From the NCBI RefSeq assembly GCF_014648075.1, contig NZ_BMQK01000001.1:868001-932000 (forward strand): a stretch of DNA of 64,000 nucleotides, in the 5' to 3' direction. The position numbers and the translations under genes were made by a program. Each line of letters begins with the position of its first letter. The first letter of the stretch is position 1. The stretch comes from Streptomyces ruber. Its GTDB lineage: Bacteria; Actinomycetota; Actinomycetes; Streptomycetales; Streptomycetaceae. Below the pieces are notes generated by a model. The model made no database searches. It was given only the letters and a program-made list of their open reading frames with translations, and was not told the DNA's origin. Below, in pieces: positions 36,425 to 45,747 of this stretch.

Positions 36425-37651
36425 GTGGCAGCGGAGATTGTCAATCCTCGCACCGAGAACAGTGGTAATGCCCAGGAAGGCGGGGCGGAGCCCCTGGATT
36501 CCTTCGACCCGGCCTTCGCCCTCCACCGCGGCGGCAAGATGGCCGTGCAGGCCACCGTGCCCGTCCGGGACAAGGACGACCTGTCCCTCGCGTACACGCC
36601 CGGTGTCGCCCGTGTGTGCACCGCCATCGCGGAGCAGCCGGACCTCGTTCACGACTACACCTGGAAGTCCTCCGTCGTCGCCGTGGTGACGGACGGCACG
36701 GCGGTGCTCGGGCTCGGTGACATCGGGCCGCAGGCTTCCCTGCCCGTGATGGAGGGCAAGGCGATCCTGTTCAAGCAGTTCGGCGGCGTGGACGCCGTTC
36801 CGATCGCGCTGGACTGCACGGACGTCGACGAGATCGTGGAGACCGTGGCCCGGCTGGCGCCGTCGTTCGGCGGGGTCAACCTGGAGGACATCTCGGCGCC
36901 CCGGTGCTTCGAGATCGAGCGCCGGCTGCAGGAGCGGCTGGACATCCCCGTCTTCCACGACGACCAGCACGGCACGGCGGTCGTGACGCTGGCCGCGCTG
37001 CGGAACGCCGCGCGGCTGTCGGGGCGGGAGCTGGGCGACCTGCGTGCGGTGATCTCGGGCGCGGGCGCGGCCGGGGTGGCCATCGCCAAGATGCTCGTCG
37101 AGGCCGGTGTCGGTGACGTCGCGGTCGCGGACCGCAAGGGTGTCGTGTCGGCCGACCGGGACGACCTGACGCCGGTCAAGCGGGAGATCGCCGGACTCAC
37201 CAACAAGGCCGGGCTGACCGGGTCGCTGGAGTCGGCGCTCGCGGGTGCGGACGTCTTCATCGGGGTCTCCGGCGGTACGGTGCCGGAGGCGGCGGTGGCG
37301 TCGATGGCCGAGGGGGCGTTCGTGTTCGCCATGGCCAACCCGAACCCCGAGGTGCACCCCGAGGTCGCGCACAAGTACGCGGCGGTCGTCGCCACCGGGC
37401 GGTCCGACTTCCCGAACCAGATCAACAACGTGCTCGCGTTCCCCGGGATCTTCGCCGGGGCGCTGCAGGTGCGGGCCTCCCGGATCACCGAGGGGATGAA
37501 GATCGCGGCGGCCGAGGCGCTGGCTGCGGTCGTGGGTGACGATCTGGCTGCCGACTATGTCATTCCGTCGCCGTTCGACGAGCGGGTGGCGCCGGCCGTG
37601 ACGGCTGCGGTGGCCGCGGCGGCCCGTGCCGAGGGTGTGGCTCGACGGTGA
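36425..37651 (+). CDS. NAD(P)-dependent malic enzyme
   Basis: A 408-aa short-form malic enzyme that oxidatively decarboxylates malate to pyruvate. The N-terminal catalytic domain contains [13 protein letters not shown] near residues 55-67 (Tyr of the active site), [19 protein letters not shown] near 96-114 (with the catalytic Lys), and FHDDQHGTA near 177-185 (metal ligands). The C-terminal Rossmann domain holds [15 protein letters not shown] near 209-223. GTG 36425 follows AAGGGG. ACT or phosphotransacetylase domains are absent, as in the ~400-aa class. Confidence 0.93.
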   Translation: MAAEIVNPRTENSGNAQEGGAEPLDSFDPAFALHRGGKMAVQATVPVRDKDDLSLAYTPGVARVCTAIAEQPDLVHDYTWKSSVVAVVTDGTAVLGLGDIGPQASLPVMEGKAILFKQFGGVDAVPIALDCTDVDEIVETVARLAPSFGGVNLEDISAPRCFEIERRLQERLDIPVFHDDQHGTAVVTLAALRNAARLSGRELGDLRAVISGAGAAGVAIAKMLVEAGVGDVAVADRKGVVSADRDDLTPVKREIAGLTNKAGLTGSLESALAGADVFIGVSGGTVPEAAVASMAEGAFVFAMANPNPEVHPEVAHKYAAVVATGRSDFPNQINNVLAFPGIFAGALQVRASRITEGMKIAAAEALAAVVGDDLAADYVIPSPFDERVAPAVTAAVAAAARAEGVARR

Positions 37652-38080
37652 GGCGTTGCCGGAGCGGTCGGTTCGGTCGGGCCGGTTGGTTCGGTCGGGC
37701 CGGTCGGTTCGGCCGGTAGGTCGGTTCGGTCGGGCCGGTCGGTTCGGCCGGTGAGCCGGTATGTGGTTGGGCTTGGGTCTCGTCCGTTCGTGTGGGCGGG
37801 GCCCTCGTCTTTTCGTGCGTGCCGGGGGTGGGCGCCTGCTGTTCGGGGTGGGGCGGGTGCGCGCCGGGGGTGTCCGTGCCCGGTCCGGCGGGCTGTCCGC
37901 CTGGGGAGGGCGGCCGGTGGTCCGCGCCGGCCGCTGCGCGCGGGCACCCCCCGGCACGCCCCCTTCCCGCCGTACGCGGCTGCCGCGCCGTCGGGCTGTC
38001 GGTGTTCCGCCCCGCGCGGGGTGCGTGTCACAGGGACGGCGGGTTCCCCCGGGTGGGGGCGGGTCCCTAGGGTCGGAGCC
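37652..38080. repeat. Intergenic region with tandem GGTTCGGTCGGGCCGGT-type repeats
   Basis: Bases ~37666-37759 contain GGTTCGGTCGGGCCGGT three times, interleaved with shorter GGTTCGGCCGGT units. The rest of the 429-bp gap is GC-rich with strong G bias on the plus strand and no convincing coding frame. Its function is unknown; it may affect transcript ends or be slippage-derived. Confidence 0.65.
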
Positions 38081-39046
38081 ATGTTCGCTGCTTACGCTGC
38101 TCGAATCGACCGTGACGAGCCCCTGCGAGGGCTTGAGTTGGGGGAGCGTCCGGCTCCCGTGGACCGGCCTGGCTGGACGACCGTGAGGGTGCGGGCGGCC
38201 TCGCTCAACCACCATGACCTGTGGTCGCTGAAGGGCGTCGGGCTCGGTGAGGACAAGCTGCCGATGATCCTCGGGTGCGACGCGGCCGGCGTCGACGAGG
38301 ACGGCAACGAGGTCGTGCTGCACTCGGTGATCGGACAGAGCGGTCACGGGGTGGGACCCGATGAGCCCCGGTCCATTCTGACCGAGCGCTACCAGGGCAC
38401 GTTCGCCGAGGCGGTGTCGGTGCCCCGGTGGAACGTGCTGCCGAAACCCGCTGAGCTGTCGTTCGAGCAGGCCGCCTGTCTGCCCACGGCCTGGCTGACG
38501 GCGTACCGCATGCTGTTCACGAACGCGGGGGTACGGCCGGGGGACTCGGTGCTGGTGCAGGGCGCCGGTGGGGGTGTCGCCACGGCCGCGATCGTGCTGG
38601 GCAGGGCCGCGGGGCTACGGATCTTCGCGACCAGCCGTGACGAGGCCAAGCGGAAGAGGGCCGTGGAGCTGGGGGCCGTCGAGGCGCTGGAGCCGGGGGC
38701 GCGGCTGCCGCAGCGGGTCGATGCCGTGCTGGAGACGGTGGGCGCCGCCACCTGGTCCCACTCCGTCAAGTCGCTGCGGCCCGGGGGGATCCTCGTCATC
38801 TCGGGGGCCACCAGCGGTGACCGGCCTGCCCATGCGGAACTGACCCGGATCTTCTTCCTGGAGCTGAAGGTGGTCGGTTCCACGATGGGCACGAAGGACG
38901 AGCTGGAGGACCTGCTGTCCTTCTGCGCGGCCACCGGGGTGCGGCCCGTGATCGACGAGGTGCTGCCGCTGGACCGGGCGCGGGAGGGCTTCGAGCGGCT
39001 GGAGGCCGGTGATGTGTTCGGGAAGATCGTGCTGACGGGGGTCTGA
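38081..39046 (+). CDS. Zinc-type alcohol dehydrogenase/quinone oxidoreductase family protein
   Basis: A 321-aa medium-chain dehydrogenase/reductase. The N-terminal GroES-like domain has LNHHDLWSLKGVG and ILGCDAAGVDEDGNE near residues 45-73; the Rossmann domain has VLVQGAGGGVATAAIVL near 155-171. Structural-zinc Cys quartets are not evident, which favours a quinone-oxidoreductase-like NADPH enzyme. ATG 38081; the frame is open far upstream into the repeat-rich gap. Confidence 0.87.
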   Translation: MFAAYAARIDRDEPLRGLELGERPAPVDRPGWTTVRVRAASLNHHDLWSLKGVGLGEDKLPMILGCDAAGVDEDGNEVVLHSVIGQSGHGVGPDEPRSILTERYQGTFAEAVSVPRWNVLPKPAELSFEQAACLPTAWLTAYRMLFTNAGVRPGDSVLVQGAGGGVATAAIVLGRAAGLRIFATSRDEAKRKRAVELGAVEALEPGARLPQRVDAVLETVGAATWSHSVKSLRPGGILVISGATSGDRPAHAELTRIFFLELKVVGSTMGTKDELEDLLSFCAATGVRPVIDEVLPLDRAREGFERLEAGDVFGKIVLTGV

Positions 39047-39109
39047 GGTGGGGGGAGGGCAGGGGGCCGAGGGCGGGTGTGCCTCCCCCGGCCCCTCCTC
39101 CCGCTTCTC

Positions 39110-40162
39110 TCACCCCTTGGGTGCCCGCAGGGTGGCTCCGATGTGGGCCGCTGCCGTGGAGAGGTGACGACGGGCGTCGCGGAGCTGGTCCTCCGTGATG
39201 CCGTGGTCGCGGGCCGCGTCGCGGATGTCGTCGCGGAAGCGGTCCAGCAGGCGGTCCAGGTCGCGTGCGGGGTCTCCGGTGGAGGGCTCGTGGGCCCAGG
39301 CGGGTTCGTATGTGCCGGGGAAGTCCTCCGGGGTGGTGGAGTAGTCGGGTCCGCCGTCCGTGTCGGTGGGGCGTTGTTCGTCCGTGCGGCCGAAACCGAA
39401 GTCCTTGCCGAAGCCCCTCCCGAACTCGCCGAACTCCTTGGCCAGTTCGGTGATGCCCTCCCGTACGCCGGTCGGCCAGTCGCCCTGGGTGAAGTGGTGC
39501 TGGACCTGCTCCTGGACGCGCTGGGCGATGCGCTGCAGCTCCTCCTGGGCCTGGCCGCGGGCCCACTCCTGGGCCTCCTTGGCCTGGCGCCGGGCGCGCT
39601 GGGCCTCCTCGCGGGCCCGCCGGCTCTCGTCCTTGGCGCGCCGGGCCTGCTCCTTCCACTCCTGCCTCACCCGCCGCATCTCCTCCTTCGCCGCGCGCCA
39701 GGCATCCTTGTCGGTGTGGTCCGGACCGGTGTCGCCCAGCGGGCCGTGCTCCCCGTTGCCGTCCCGGGAGCTCTGCCGGGCCTTCGAGGCGGCCGCGCGC
39801 ATCTCGCGGCGCAGATCGCCCGCCGCGCCGCGGACGTCGGCACGGATCTCGGCGGCCAGTTCGGCCACCGACTCGCGGATCTCCAGCTCCAGGTCGGCCA
39901 ACTCGCCCTGCCGCTCGGACAGTTCCGCGCGGCCCGCGTCCGTGATCGCGTACACCTTGCGGCCGCCCTCGGTGGTGTGCGTGACCAGCCCCTCGGCCTC
40001 CAGCTTGGCCAGGCGCGGGTAGACGGTGCCCGCCGACGGCGCGTACAGGCCCTGGAAGCGCTCCTCCAGGAGGCGGATCACCTCGTAGCCGTGGCGCGGG
40101 GCTTCGTCCAGCAGTTTCAGCAGGTAGAGGCGGAGGCGTCCGTGGGCGAAGACGGGGGGCAT
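39110..40162 (-). CDS. PadR-family transcriptional regulator with long coiled-coil tail
   Basis: A 350-aa protein. Residues ~8-85 are a PadR winged helix (LYLLKLLDEAPRHGYEVIRL and AGTVYPRLAKLEAEGLV). Residues ~90-240 are a strongly charged helical coiled coil, and ~250-350 hold a second helical region. That is much longer than the ~110-200 aa usual for PadR proteins. It follows the DUF4097 gene after 1 bp, so both are in one operon, and a palindrome upstream is its likely operator. ATG 40162 (MPPVFAHGRL). Confidence 0.87.
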   Translation of the reverse strand: MPPVFAHGRLRLYLLKLLDEAPRHGYEVIRLLEERFQGLYAPSAGTVYPRLAKLEAEGLVTHTTEGGRKVYAITDAGRAELSERQGELADLELEIRESVAELAAEIRADVRGAAGDLRREMRAAASKARQSSRDGNGEHGPLGDTGPDHTDKDAWRAAKEEMRRVRQEWKEQARRAKDESRRAREEAQRARRQAKEAQEWARGQAQEELQRIAQRVQEQVQHHFTQGDWPTGVREGITELAKEFGEFGRGFGKDFGFGRTDEQRPTDTDGGPDYSTTPEDFPGTYEPAWAHEPSTGDPARDLDRLLDRFRDDIRDAARDHGITEDQLRDARRHLSTAAAHIGATLRAPKG

Positions 40163-40163
40163 G

Positions 40164-41075
40164 TCAGAGCACCTTCTTGTCGGTCGGACCTGGGGACGCG
40201 GTGTCACCGGGCGCGGCGGGCCCGGTCTTCGGGGCGGTGTCCGGTGCCGCGTCCCATGGCTCGTCCTCCGCGGGGGGCCTGCGGAGGAGGGCGATCGAAC
40301 CCGAGACGGTCGTCGCCCTCAGGCGGCCCGTACCCGTGCCCAGGCGGCCGGTGATCCTGTGGGCGCCCCAGGGGCCGTGCACCCGGAGGCCGTCGAAGGC
40401 GTTGGAGATCGTGCCGCTCGCGGTGTTGGCCTCGACCTCCGCGTCCGTGGGGTGGGGGAGCCGGACGGCGATCTCGCCGGAGACGCTGGTGAGGCCGACG
40501 TCCGCCGGGCGGCCCGTCGGGTCGAGGTCGAGGACGATCGAACCGCTCACCGATTCGGCCTGCACGGTCGGGCAGGACCCCTCGATGACGGTCAGGTCGC
40601 CGGAGACGGAGCTCAGCCGCAGGTCACCGGTGACGCCCTGGGCCTCCACGGCGCCCGAGACGGTGGTCGCGCGGACCGGGCCGGACAGACGCACCAGGGT
40701 CGTGTCGCCCGAGAAGCCCTTGACCTCCGTGCGCCCGTCCATCCCGGAGACGACGGCGGTGGCGCCGATCACGCCCACCTCGACCCGCGTACGGGCGGGG
40801 ACGGCGAGCGTCACCAGGGCATTGCGGCGCCGGCCCTTGCCGTCGAGCCACTTGAGGAGGCCCTTCCAGGGGAGGTCGTCGTACGCCACGGTCAGCGTGC
40901 CGTCCTCGTACGTCACGGTCAGGGGCGGGCCCTCGACGTCGGACACCTCCAGGCGGGCGGGGCCCTCGTCGGTGCCTACGACGTTCACCGTTCCGTTGAC
41001 GACGCGCACGTGGAGTGTCGTCACGGGGTCGTCGAACGTGAGCTTCCGTGGCTCGGCGACGGACCACTCGGACAT
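40164..41075 (-). CDS. DUF4097 family beta-helix-like protein
   Basis: A 303-aa protein with repeated beta-strand units of DUF4097: VSGxxE/VSGDL/VSGSI patterns recur at residues ~135-275 (GAVEAQGVTGDLRLSSVSG, ESVSGSIVLDL, SVSGEIAVRLP, TASGTISNAF, TVSGSIALL). No catalytic motif. The C-terminal 35 residues are a Pro/Ala-rich tail. DUF4097 proteins often sit beside PadR regulators and may mediate envelope stress output. ATG 41075 follows GAGGAGG. Stop is 1 bp before the PadR start. Confidence 0.85.
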   Translation of the reverse strand: MSEWSVAEPRKLTFDDPVTTLHVRVVNGTVNVVGTDEGPARLEVSDVEGPPLTVTYEDGTLTVAYDDLPWKGLLKWLDGKGRRRNALVTLAVPARTRVEVGVIGATAVVSGMDGRTEVKGFSGDTTLVRLSGPVRATTVSGAVEAQGVTGDLRLSSVSGDLTVIEGSCPTVQAESVSGSIVLDLDPTGRPADVGLTSVSGEIAVRLPHPTDAEVEANTASGTISNAFDGLRVHGPWGAHRITGRLGTGTGRLRATTVSGSIALLRRPPAEDEPWDAAPDTAPKTGPAAPGDTASPGPTDKKVL

Positions 41076-41180
41076 GGTGCTGACCTCCTCGGCGGGGTGC
41101 ACGGCACGGTGGGCGGGTGTCGTCGGGCCATGGGAGACGAGGCGTGGAGCCGCGTGGAGCCATGAGCCGAGTGACGCGCC

Positions 41181-41212
41181 ATATCGTGTCTTTCGGTATT
41201 CACGATATATCG
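41181..41212. promoter_or_regulatory. Candidate PadR operator upstream of the DUF4097-padR operon
   Basis: ATATCGTG (41181-41188) and CACGATAT (41201-41208) form a perfect inverted repeat with a 12-bp spacer, and CGATATATCG (41203-41212) is a further palindrome. They are AT-rich islands in a GC-rich gap, about 105 bp before the DUF4097 start. The surrounding gap, 41076-41393, shows no other feature. Confidence 0.6.
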
Positions 41213-41393
41213 CGGTTCCGGGTTGTCAAGGCGTGGCGGGGTCCGGTTGCCGGTGGATGGCGGTCGGGAGTTGGGATGAATGCGGGCAAATCGCCCGAGC
41301 TCGGCACGCCGGTGTCGCTGGGTGGCGGGGTACGGCCCGCGGCTGAGCGGTCGGGGCGCGGCGGTCCGCGTCACGGGCGGTGGCGGGATCCGC

Positions 41394-41576
41394 TCACTCG
41401 TCGTCGTCCTCGTCGTCCAGCCGTGCCAGCCATGTCGCGAGGCGCTCCACCGGTACCTCGAAGTCCGGGTTCAGGTCGACGAACGTCCGCAGCTGCTCGG
41501 CGAGCCACTCGAAGGTGACCTCCTCCTCGCCGCGCCGCTTCTCCAGCTCCTCGATGCCGCGGTCGGTGAAGTACAT
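41394..41576 (-). CDS. DUF6104 family small protein
   Basis: A 60-aa acidic protein: MYFTDRGIEELEKRRGEEEV start, EWLAEQLRTFVDLNPDFEVP centre and an Asp/Glu-rich end (LDDEDDDE). It matches a short family conserved in Streptomyces (DUF6104) of unknown function. ATG 41576 (MYFTDRG). The frame extends far upstream without family sequence. It is divergent from the conflict-type cluster, which starts 225 bp away. Confidence 0.78.
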   Translation of the reverse strand: MYFTDRGIEELEKRRGEEEVTFEWLAEQLRTFVDLNPDFEVPVERLATWLARLDDEDDDE

Positions 41577-41800
41577 GGGTGGTGCTCCGTCGGGTCGGTG
41601 GAGGGTGGAGGCCCTTCCTCGCGGGAAGAACTCTTCCCTCACGGGAAGTAGGGGTGGAGGCTTCCGGTGGGGAGAGCCAGGGAAAAGGATAGGCCGCACG
41701 CGCGGGCCCCGAGGGGCCGCGCGCGTACGGGCCACCGCACACGGAGCCCGCGCGCCGGGCCCGCGAGGCCGTGGGGGCGTGGGGGAGACGGGGGAGTGCC

Positions 41801-42394
41801 ATGGGGGACGAAGAGACACGCGTCACGCGCATCGCGATGCCGGACGGAACGCCGGTGTGGGCGCGGATCTCCGGGGCCGAGGAGCTGGCCGTGCCGTCCG
41901 GGGAGCTGTCGTACACGGACGTGGGGTTCACCGACCGGGTGGAGGCGCACGTCGAGAGCCTGCAGTCGGTCGTCACCGGCGTCGCCCGCTCACTGGCCGT
42001 GCCGCTGCGCGCGGTGCGGCCGGACGAGGTCAGCGTCGAGTTCGGGATCGAACTGACGGCGAAGGCCGGCAAGGTCGTCGGACTGCTCGCCGACGGCGAG
42101 GCCAAGGCCGGCATCAAGGTGACACTGACCTGGAACGGCGGGCCGCCGGACACGGTCGGCACCGACTCGGACGCACCCCCGCCGGGCCCGTGGCACGGAA
42201 CCCCGGGCCACGGCCCCGGCGGGACGCCCCCTGCCCCGGGCACCGAAGGGCCGTCCGCGGAAGCACCGCAGCCGGCCCCTCGCCCCGGTGCCCGTGGTGA
42301 CGGCGCACCACCGGGATGCGTGTGCGCGGGCGCGTCCACCGGCGCGTCGGTGCACGGTGGGGTCGGTGGACCGGTCACCGGGAGCGGGGCATGA
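41801..42394 (+). CDS. Trypsin-co-occurring (Trypco1/CU044_2847) domain protein
   Basis: A 197-aa protein. Residues ~1-110 are a compact beta-rich CU044_2847/Trypco1 domain with the family signatures MPDGTPVWARISG, VSVEFGIELTAKAGKVV and AGIKVTLTW. Residues 115-197 are a Pro/Gly-rich disordered tail. Trypco1 proteins occur next to trypsin-like proteases in MoxR-vWA-type conflict systems, and that is the case here. ATG 41801 follows GGGGGAG. Its stop overlaps the trypsin start as ATGA. Confidence 0.8.
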   Translation: MGDEETRVTRIAMPDGTPVWARISGAEELAVPSGELSYTDVGFTDRVEAHVESLQSVVTGVARSLAVPLRAVRPDEVSVEFGIELTAKAGKVVGLLADGEAKAGIKVTLTWNGGPPDTVGTDSDAPPPGPWHGTPGHGPGGTPPAPGTEGPSAEAPQPAPRPGARGDGAPPGCVCAGASTGASVHGGVGGPVTGSGA

Positions 42395-44592
42395 CGGAAG
42401 GGCACGCCCGGGGTGCGGGGGACGGGTTCGACGGCGCCCACCGTGCGCTCCGTGAACTCGTCATGGCCGCGACGGTACGCATCCATGGCGCGGGGGCGGG
42501 GTATGCCGTCGACCAGCCGGTCACGTTCCTCGGCAGTGGTTTCTTCATCGCGCCGAACTGGGTGCTGACCTGCGCCCACGTGCCGCGGACCGGGGTGGGA
42601 GGGGAGGTCACCGTGGTGCACGAGAGAGGGCCGGGGCGTGGTCCGCGTGCCGTGCCCGGCCGGGTGGCCGCCGTCCTGCCCGAGCACGCGACGCCCGACG
42701 CCCGCGGTAACTGGCCCGCACCGGACCTCGCGCTGGTGCAGCTCCGCGAGGCCGTCGAACACGACTGCGTGTACGTCTCCGAGCGGCCGGCCGCCTACTA
42801 CGGGGAGGGCAAGGTCCTGTACGCGGGCTGGACCGTGCTGGACGGCCGGCTCCAGTTCCTGGACGGGCCGCTCTCGGTGCAGGGCAGCCTGGGCGGGTGG
42901 ACCGCAGGGGTGCAGCTGCGGCTGGGGCACAACGACCTGCCGCGCGGAGTCTCCGGAGGGCCGGTGATCGACCCGGAGCGCGGCGAGGTCGTCGGCGTCC
43001 TGAAGTCGAGTGCGGACCGGGGGTACGGGGGCACCTCCACGGGCGTCGAGCAGCTGCGGACGCTGGCCGTGCCGCGGGACGCGGTGCGTGCCGAGCACGA
43101 CGACCTCTACCAGGCGGTCTTCCACGCCCACGACCGCTACCACCGCGACCGTCAGCGCCATCCCGACTCGGTCCGTCCCACCTGGTCCGACGTCCAGGGA
43201 CAGCTCGGCGCGCGCCCCGGGCGCACGCTCAGACCCGACGAGCGGGTGCAACTGCTCGGACGGCTCGCGGAGCTGCCGCCCCCGGCCAGCACGCGCCGTC
43301 TGCTCGACATCCTGGAGTCACTGCCCGACCAGCAGGCCCCGGTGCCGCTCCCGGCACCGCGCGGCTGGCGCGACGGACTCGGCGCCCTGTACGAGAGCAC
43401 GCGCGGGCACGGCGCCCTGGAGCTCGTCCTCGACTACGCGACGGAGGCGCTGTTCGCCGGGCTGCCCTCCGCCACGCCCGGCACGCGCGCCGCCGAACAG
43501 GCGCTGTGGGAGTGGCTGCGGCAGACCGCGGAGCGCCTCGGTCCGGCGTACCGCCGCCGTCTCGGGCGGCGGAGCGTCGAGTGGCTCCGGCTGCGGCAGA
43601 GCGCCGGTACGCCCGGCAGCCAGGTGTCCGCCGGTACCGGAGGACCGTCCGCGGCGTACCGCTCCTCGGCCGCCCCGGGACGGACGGCCGACGCACAGGC
43701 GCCCGGCGAGCACCCGGCGGCGCGGTCCGGTGGCGCGCTCCGGCCGTGCGCCCTGCTCGAGGTCGTCCCGCGGGGCTGGGAGCCCGACCGCTGCGACTGG
43801 CGGATCTCCGTGACCCGCCCCGACGGCGAGGTCGAGCGTCTCGACGAGGCCGAACGGGCCCCGCTGGACGAGCTGCCCGCCCTCCTCGCCGCCCCGCTCG
43901 CGGAGGCGTTCCGCCGCTGTGACGAGCCCGGACGGCCCGCCGTGCTCCAGGTGGCGCTGCCGCACCCGCTGCTCGGGCTGGACGTGGACGCCTGGCGGCT
44001 GGGTCCCGGCGGGGTGCCGGTCGGCTCGTACCGCCCCGTCGTCGTGCGCTGCGCGGACCGTGCGGAGCTGACGGGCGAAGAGGCGTTCGGCCTCGCCGGC
44101 GGCGACCGGGCGTGGGCCTGGGGCGGCGCCGGGCAGGACGCGCGCGAGCAGCGCTGGACCTGGGTGCACGCGCACGCGCCCAAGGCCGAGGTGCTGGACT
44201 GCGACGACGGGCTGCGGATACCCGTCCCCTCCGTGGACGGACTGCGCGGACTGCACCCCGGCGCCGTCCCGGTGCTGTGCCGCTACGGCGACCAGCGGTT
44301 CGAGGACGACACGGTGGCCCTCGCCCGGATCGTGCACGGCGGCTTCGGCGTGGCCCTGTGGCGGCGCTGGCGCGGCGAGTACGACACGGTGTGCGGCGAG
44401 TTCCACCGGAGGGCGGGCGACACGGTCGCGGGCGCGGGTGGTGCGGAACAGCTTCCGGAGCTGGTGCGCGCGCTGCGGGAAGGGGTGCTCGAGGGGCGCG
44501 CGGAGACGTACTGGGCCGACGGCATCGCTCTGTTCTACGACGATCCGCAGGCGCCCCTGCCCGGTACGGGCGACCTGCTGGAGGCCCCGTGA
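42391..44592 (+). CDS. Trypsin-like serine protease with VMAP-type C-terminal domain
   Basis: A 733-aa cytoplasmic protease with no signal peptide. The triad is visible: LTCAHV (His63), PDLALVQL (Asp near 111) and GVSGGPVID (Ser near 188). Residues ~250-415 form a helical middle region, and ~460-730 resemble the vWA-MoxR-associated protein C-terminal domain (VMAP-C), rich in Trp and Asp strands (VPRGWEPDRCDWRIS, HPLLGLDVDAWRLGPGG). Such proteases are inferred effectors or activators released by the partner NTPases. ATG 42391 overlaps the Trypco1 stop. Confidence 0.85.
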   Translation: MTEGHARGAGDGFDGAHRALRELVMAATVRIHGAGAGYAVDQPVTFLGSGFFIAPNWVLTCAHVPRTGVGGEVTVVHERGPGRGPRAVPGRVAAVLPEHATPDARGNWPAPDLALVQLREAVEHDCVYVSERPAAYYGEGKVLYAGWTVLDGRLQFLDGPLSVQGSLGGWTAGVQLRLGHNDLPRGVSGGPVIDPERGEVVGVLKSSADRGYGGTSTGVEQLRTLAVPRDAVRAEHDDLYQAVFHAHDRYHRDRQRHPDSVRPTWSDVQGQLGARPGRTLRPDERVQLLGRLAELPPPASTRRLLDILESLPDQQAPVPLPAPRGWRDGLGALYESTRGHGALELVLDYATEALFAGLPSATPGTRAAEQALWEWLRQTAERLGPAYRRRLGRRSVEWLRLRQSAGTPGSQVSAGTGGPSAAYRSSAAPGRTADAQAPGEHPAARSGGALRPCALLEVVPRGWEPDRCDWRISVTRPDGEVERLDEAERAPLDELPALLAAPLAEAFRRCDEPGRPAVLQVALPHPLLGLDVDAWRLGPGGVPVGSYRPVVVRCADRAELTGEEAFGLAGGDRAWAWGGAGQDAREQRWTWVHAHAPKAEVLDCDDGLRIPVPSVDGLRGLHPGAVPVLCRYGDQRFEDDTVALARIVHGGFGVALWRRWRGEYDTVCGEFHRRAGDTVAGAGGAEQLPELVRALREGVLEGRAETYWADGIALFYDDPQAPLPGTGDLLEAP

Positions 44593-44714
44593 TCCCGCCG
44601 TGCGGGCGCGGCTCCCCGCACCCTTACCAGGCCCCCTGCGGATCGATACCGTGAGGCACGTTCGACGGCTCCCATGGCGTACGAGTGGCGTACGAGTGAC
44701 GACGAGGACCGGAC

Positions 44715-45740
44715 ATGACCGAACCCAGCGAGTGGCTCATCTACCGGGGCGCCGGAGAACCGCACGACGGCATGGACCGGCTGCCCCCGCCCCCGCCCTG
44801 GCGCGACTTCACCGGCCGGGAGAACGGGGGGCCCGGCGCGGACGGCTCCCAGGACCGCAGGCTCGGCGCGTACCGGCACCTGGCGGAGCTGCACCGGCCC
44901 GGCGCCGAGGAGCTGGAGATGATCAACGCGGCGCTCTACCTGCGCCGCCCGCTCCTGGTCACCGGCAGCCCCGGCGCCGGCAAGAGCACGCTGGCCCACT
45001 CCGTCGCGTACGAACTGGGCCTCGGCGACGTGCTGAAGTGGTCCATCGTCAGCCGCTCCACGCTCCAGGACGGGCTCTACCACTACGACGCCATCGCCCG
45101 GCTGCAGGATGTGCAGATCGCCGCGCAGGGAGGGTTCGGGGGAGCCGCCGGCAGTCCCGGTGCCGTCGAGGGCATCGGCAGCTACATCCGGCTCGGTCCC
45201 CTCGGCACCGCCCTGCTGCCCTCCGACACCCCGCGCGTGCTGCTCATCGACGAGCTGGACAAGAGCGACATCGACCTGCCCAACGACCTGCTCAACGTGC
45301 TGGAGGAGGGCGAGTTCCCGATTCCCGAACTGGAGCGGATCGCGGACCGGCTGCCCGACGGCGAGGCCGAGGTGCTCACCGCCGACGGCACCAAGGTCCG
45401 GGTCCGCGACGGCCGGGTGCGCTGCCGCGCCTTCCCGTTCGTGGTCCTCACCAGCAACGGGGAGCGCGACTTCCCCGCCCCGCTGATGCGCCGCTGCATC
45501 CACCTGGAGCTGGGCCGGCCCGATCACAACCGGCTCGCCACCTTCGTACGCGCCCATCTCGGCGACGAGGCCGCGCGCGCGGGCGACGATCTGATCACCC
45601 ACTTCCTGGAGCGTTCCCGCAGCGAACTTCTCGCCGCCGACCAGCTGCTGAACGCCATCCACCTCACGGCCGCGGCCGCGCCGCCCAGCCGGGACCGCCT
45701 CGCGGACCTGCTCATCCAGCGACTCGACCGTCCGAGGTGA
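44715..45740 (+). CDS. MoxR-type AAA+ ATPase
   Basis: A 341-aa AAA+ ATPase. Walker A TGSPGAGKSTLAH lies near residues 82-94, Walker B VLLIDELDKSDIDLPNDLLN near 174-193, sensor 1 FVVLTSNGERDFPAPLMRRC near 242-261, and a helical lid follows to 341. Residues 1-70 are a Pro/Gly-rich lead. MoxR ATPases act as chaperones on vWA proteins; the next gene encodes one. ATG 44715, 122 bp after the protease stop and 7 bp before the vWA gene. Confidence 0.9.
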   Translation: MTEPSEWLIYRGAGEPHDGMDRLPPPPPWRDFTGRENGGPGADGSQDRRLGAYRHLAELHRPGAEELEMINAALYLRRPLLVTGSPGAGKSTLAHSVAYELGLGDVLKWSIVSRSTLQDGLYHYDAIARLQDVQIAAQGGFGGAAGSPGAVEGIGSYIRLGPLGTALLPSDTPRVLLIDELDKSDIDLPNDLLNVLEEGEFPIPELERIADRLPDGEAEVLTADGTKVRVRDGRVRCRAFPFVVLTSNGERDFPAPLMRRCIHLELGRPDHNRLATFVRAHLGDEAARAGDDLITHFLERSRSELLAADQLLNAIHLTAAAAPPSRDRLADLLIQRLDRPR

Positions 45741-45747
45741 GGCGCTG

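Noticed and set aside
37555..38082. Minus-strand frame in the repeat-rich gap after malic enzyme
   Set aside because: The translated repeats give TGRTDRPDRT-type low-complexity sequence; no motif or ribosome site.
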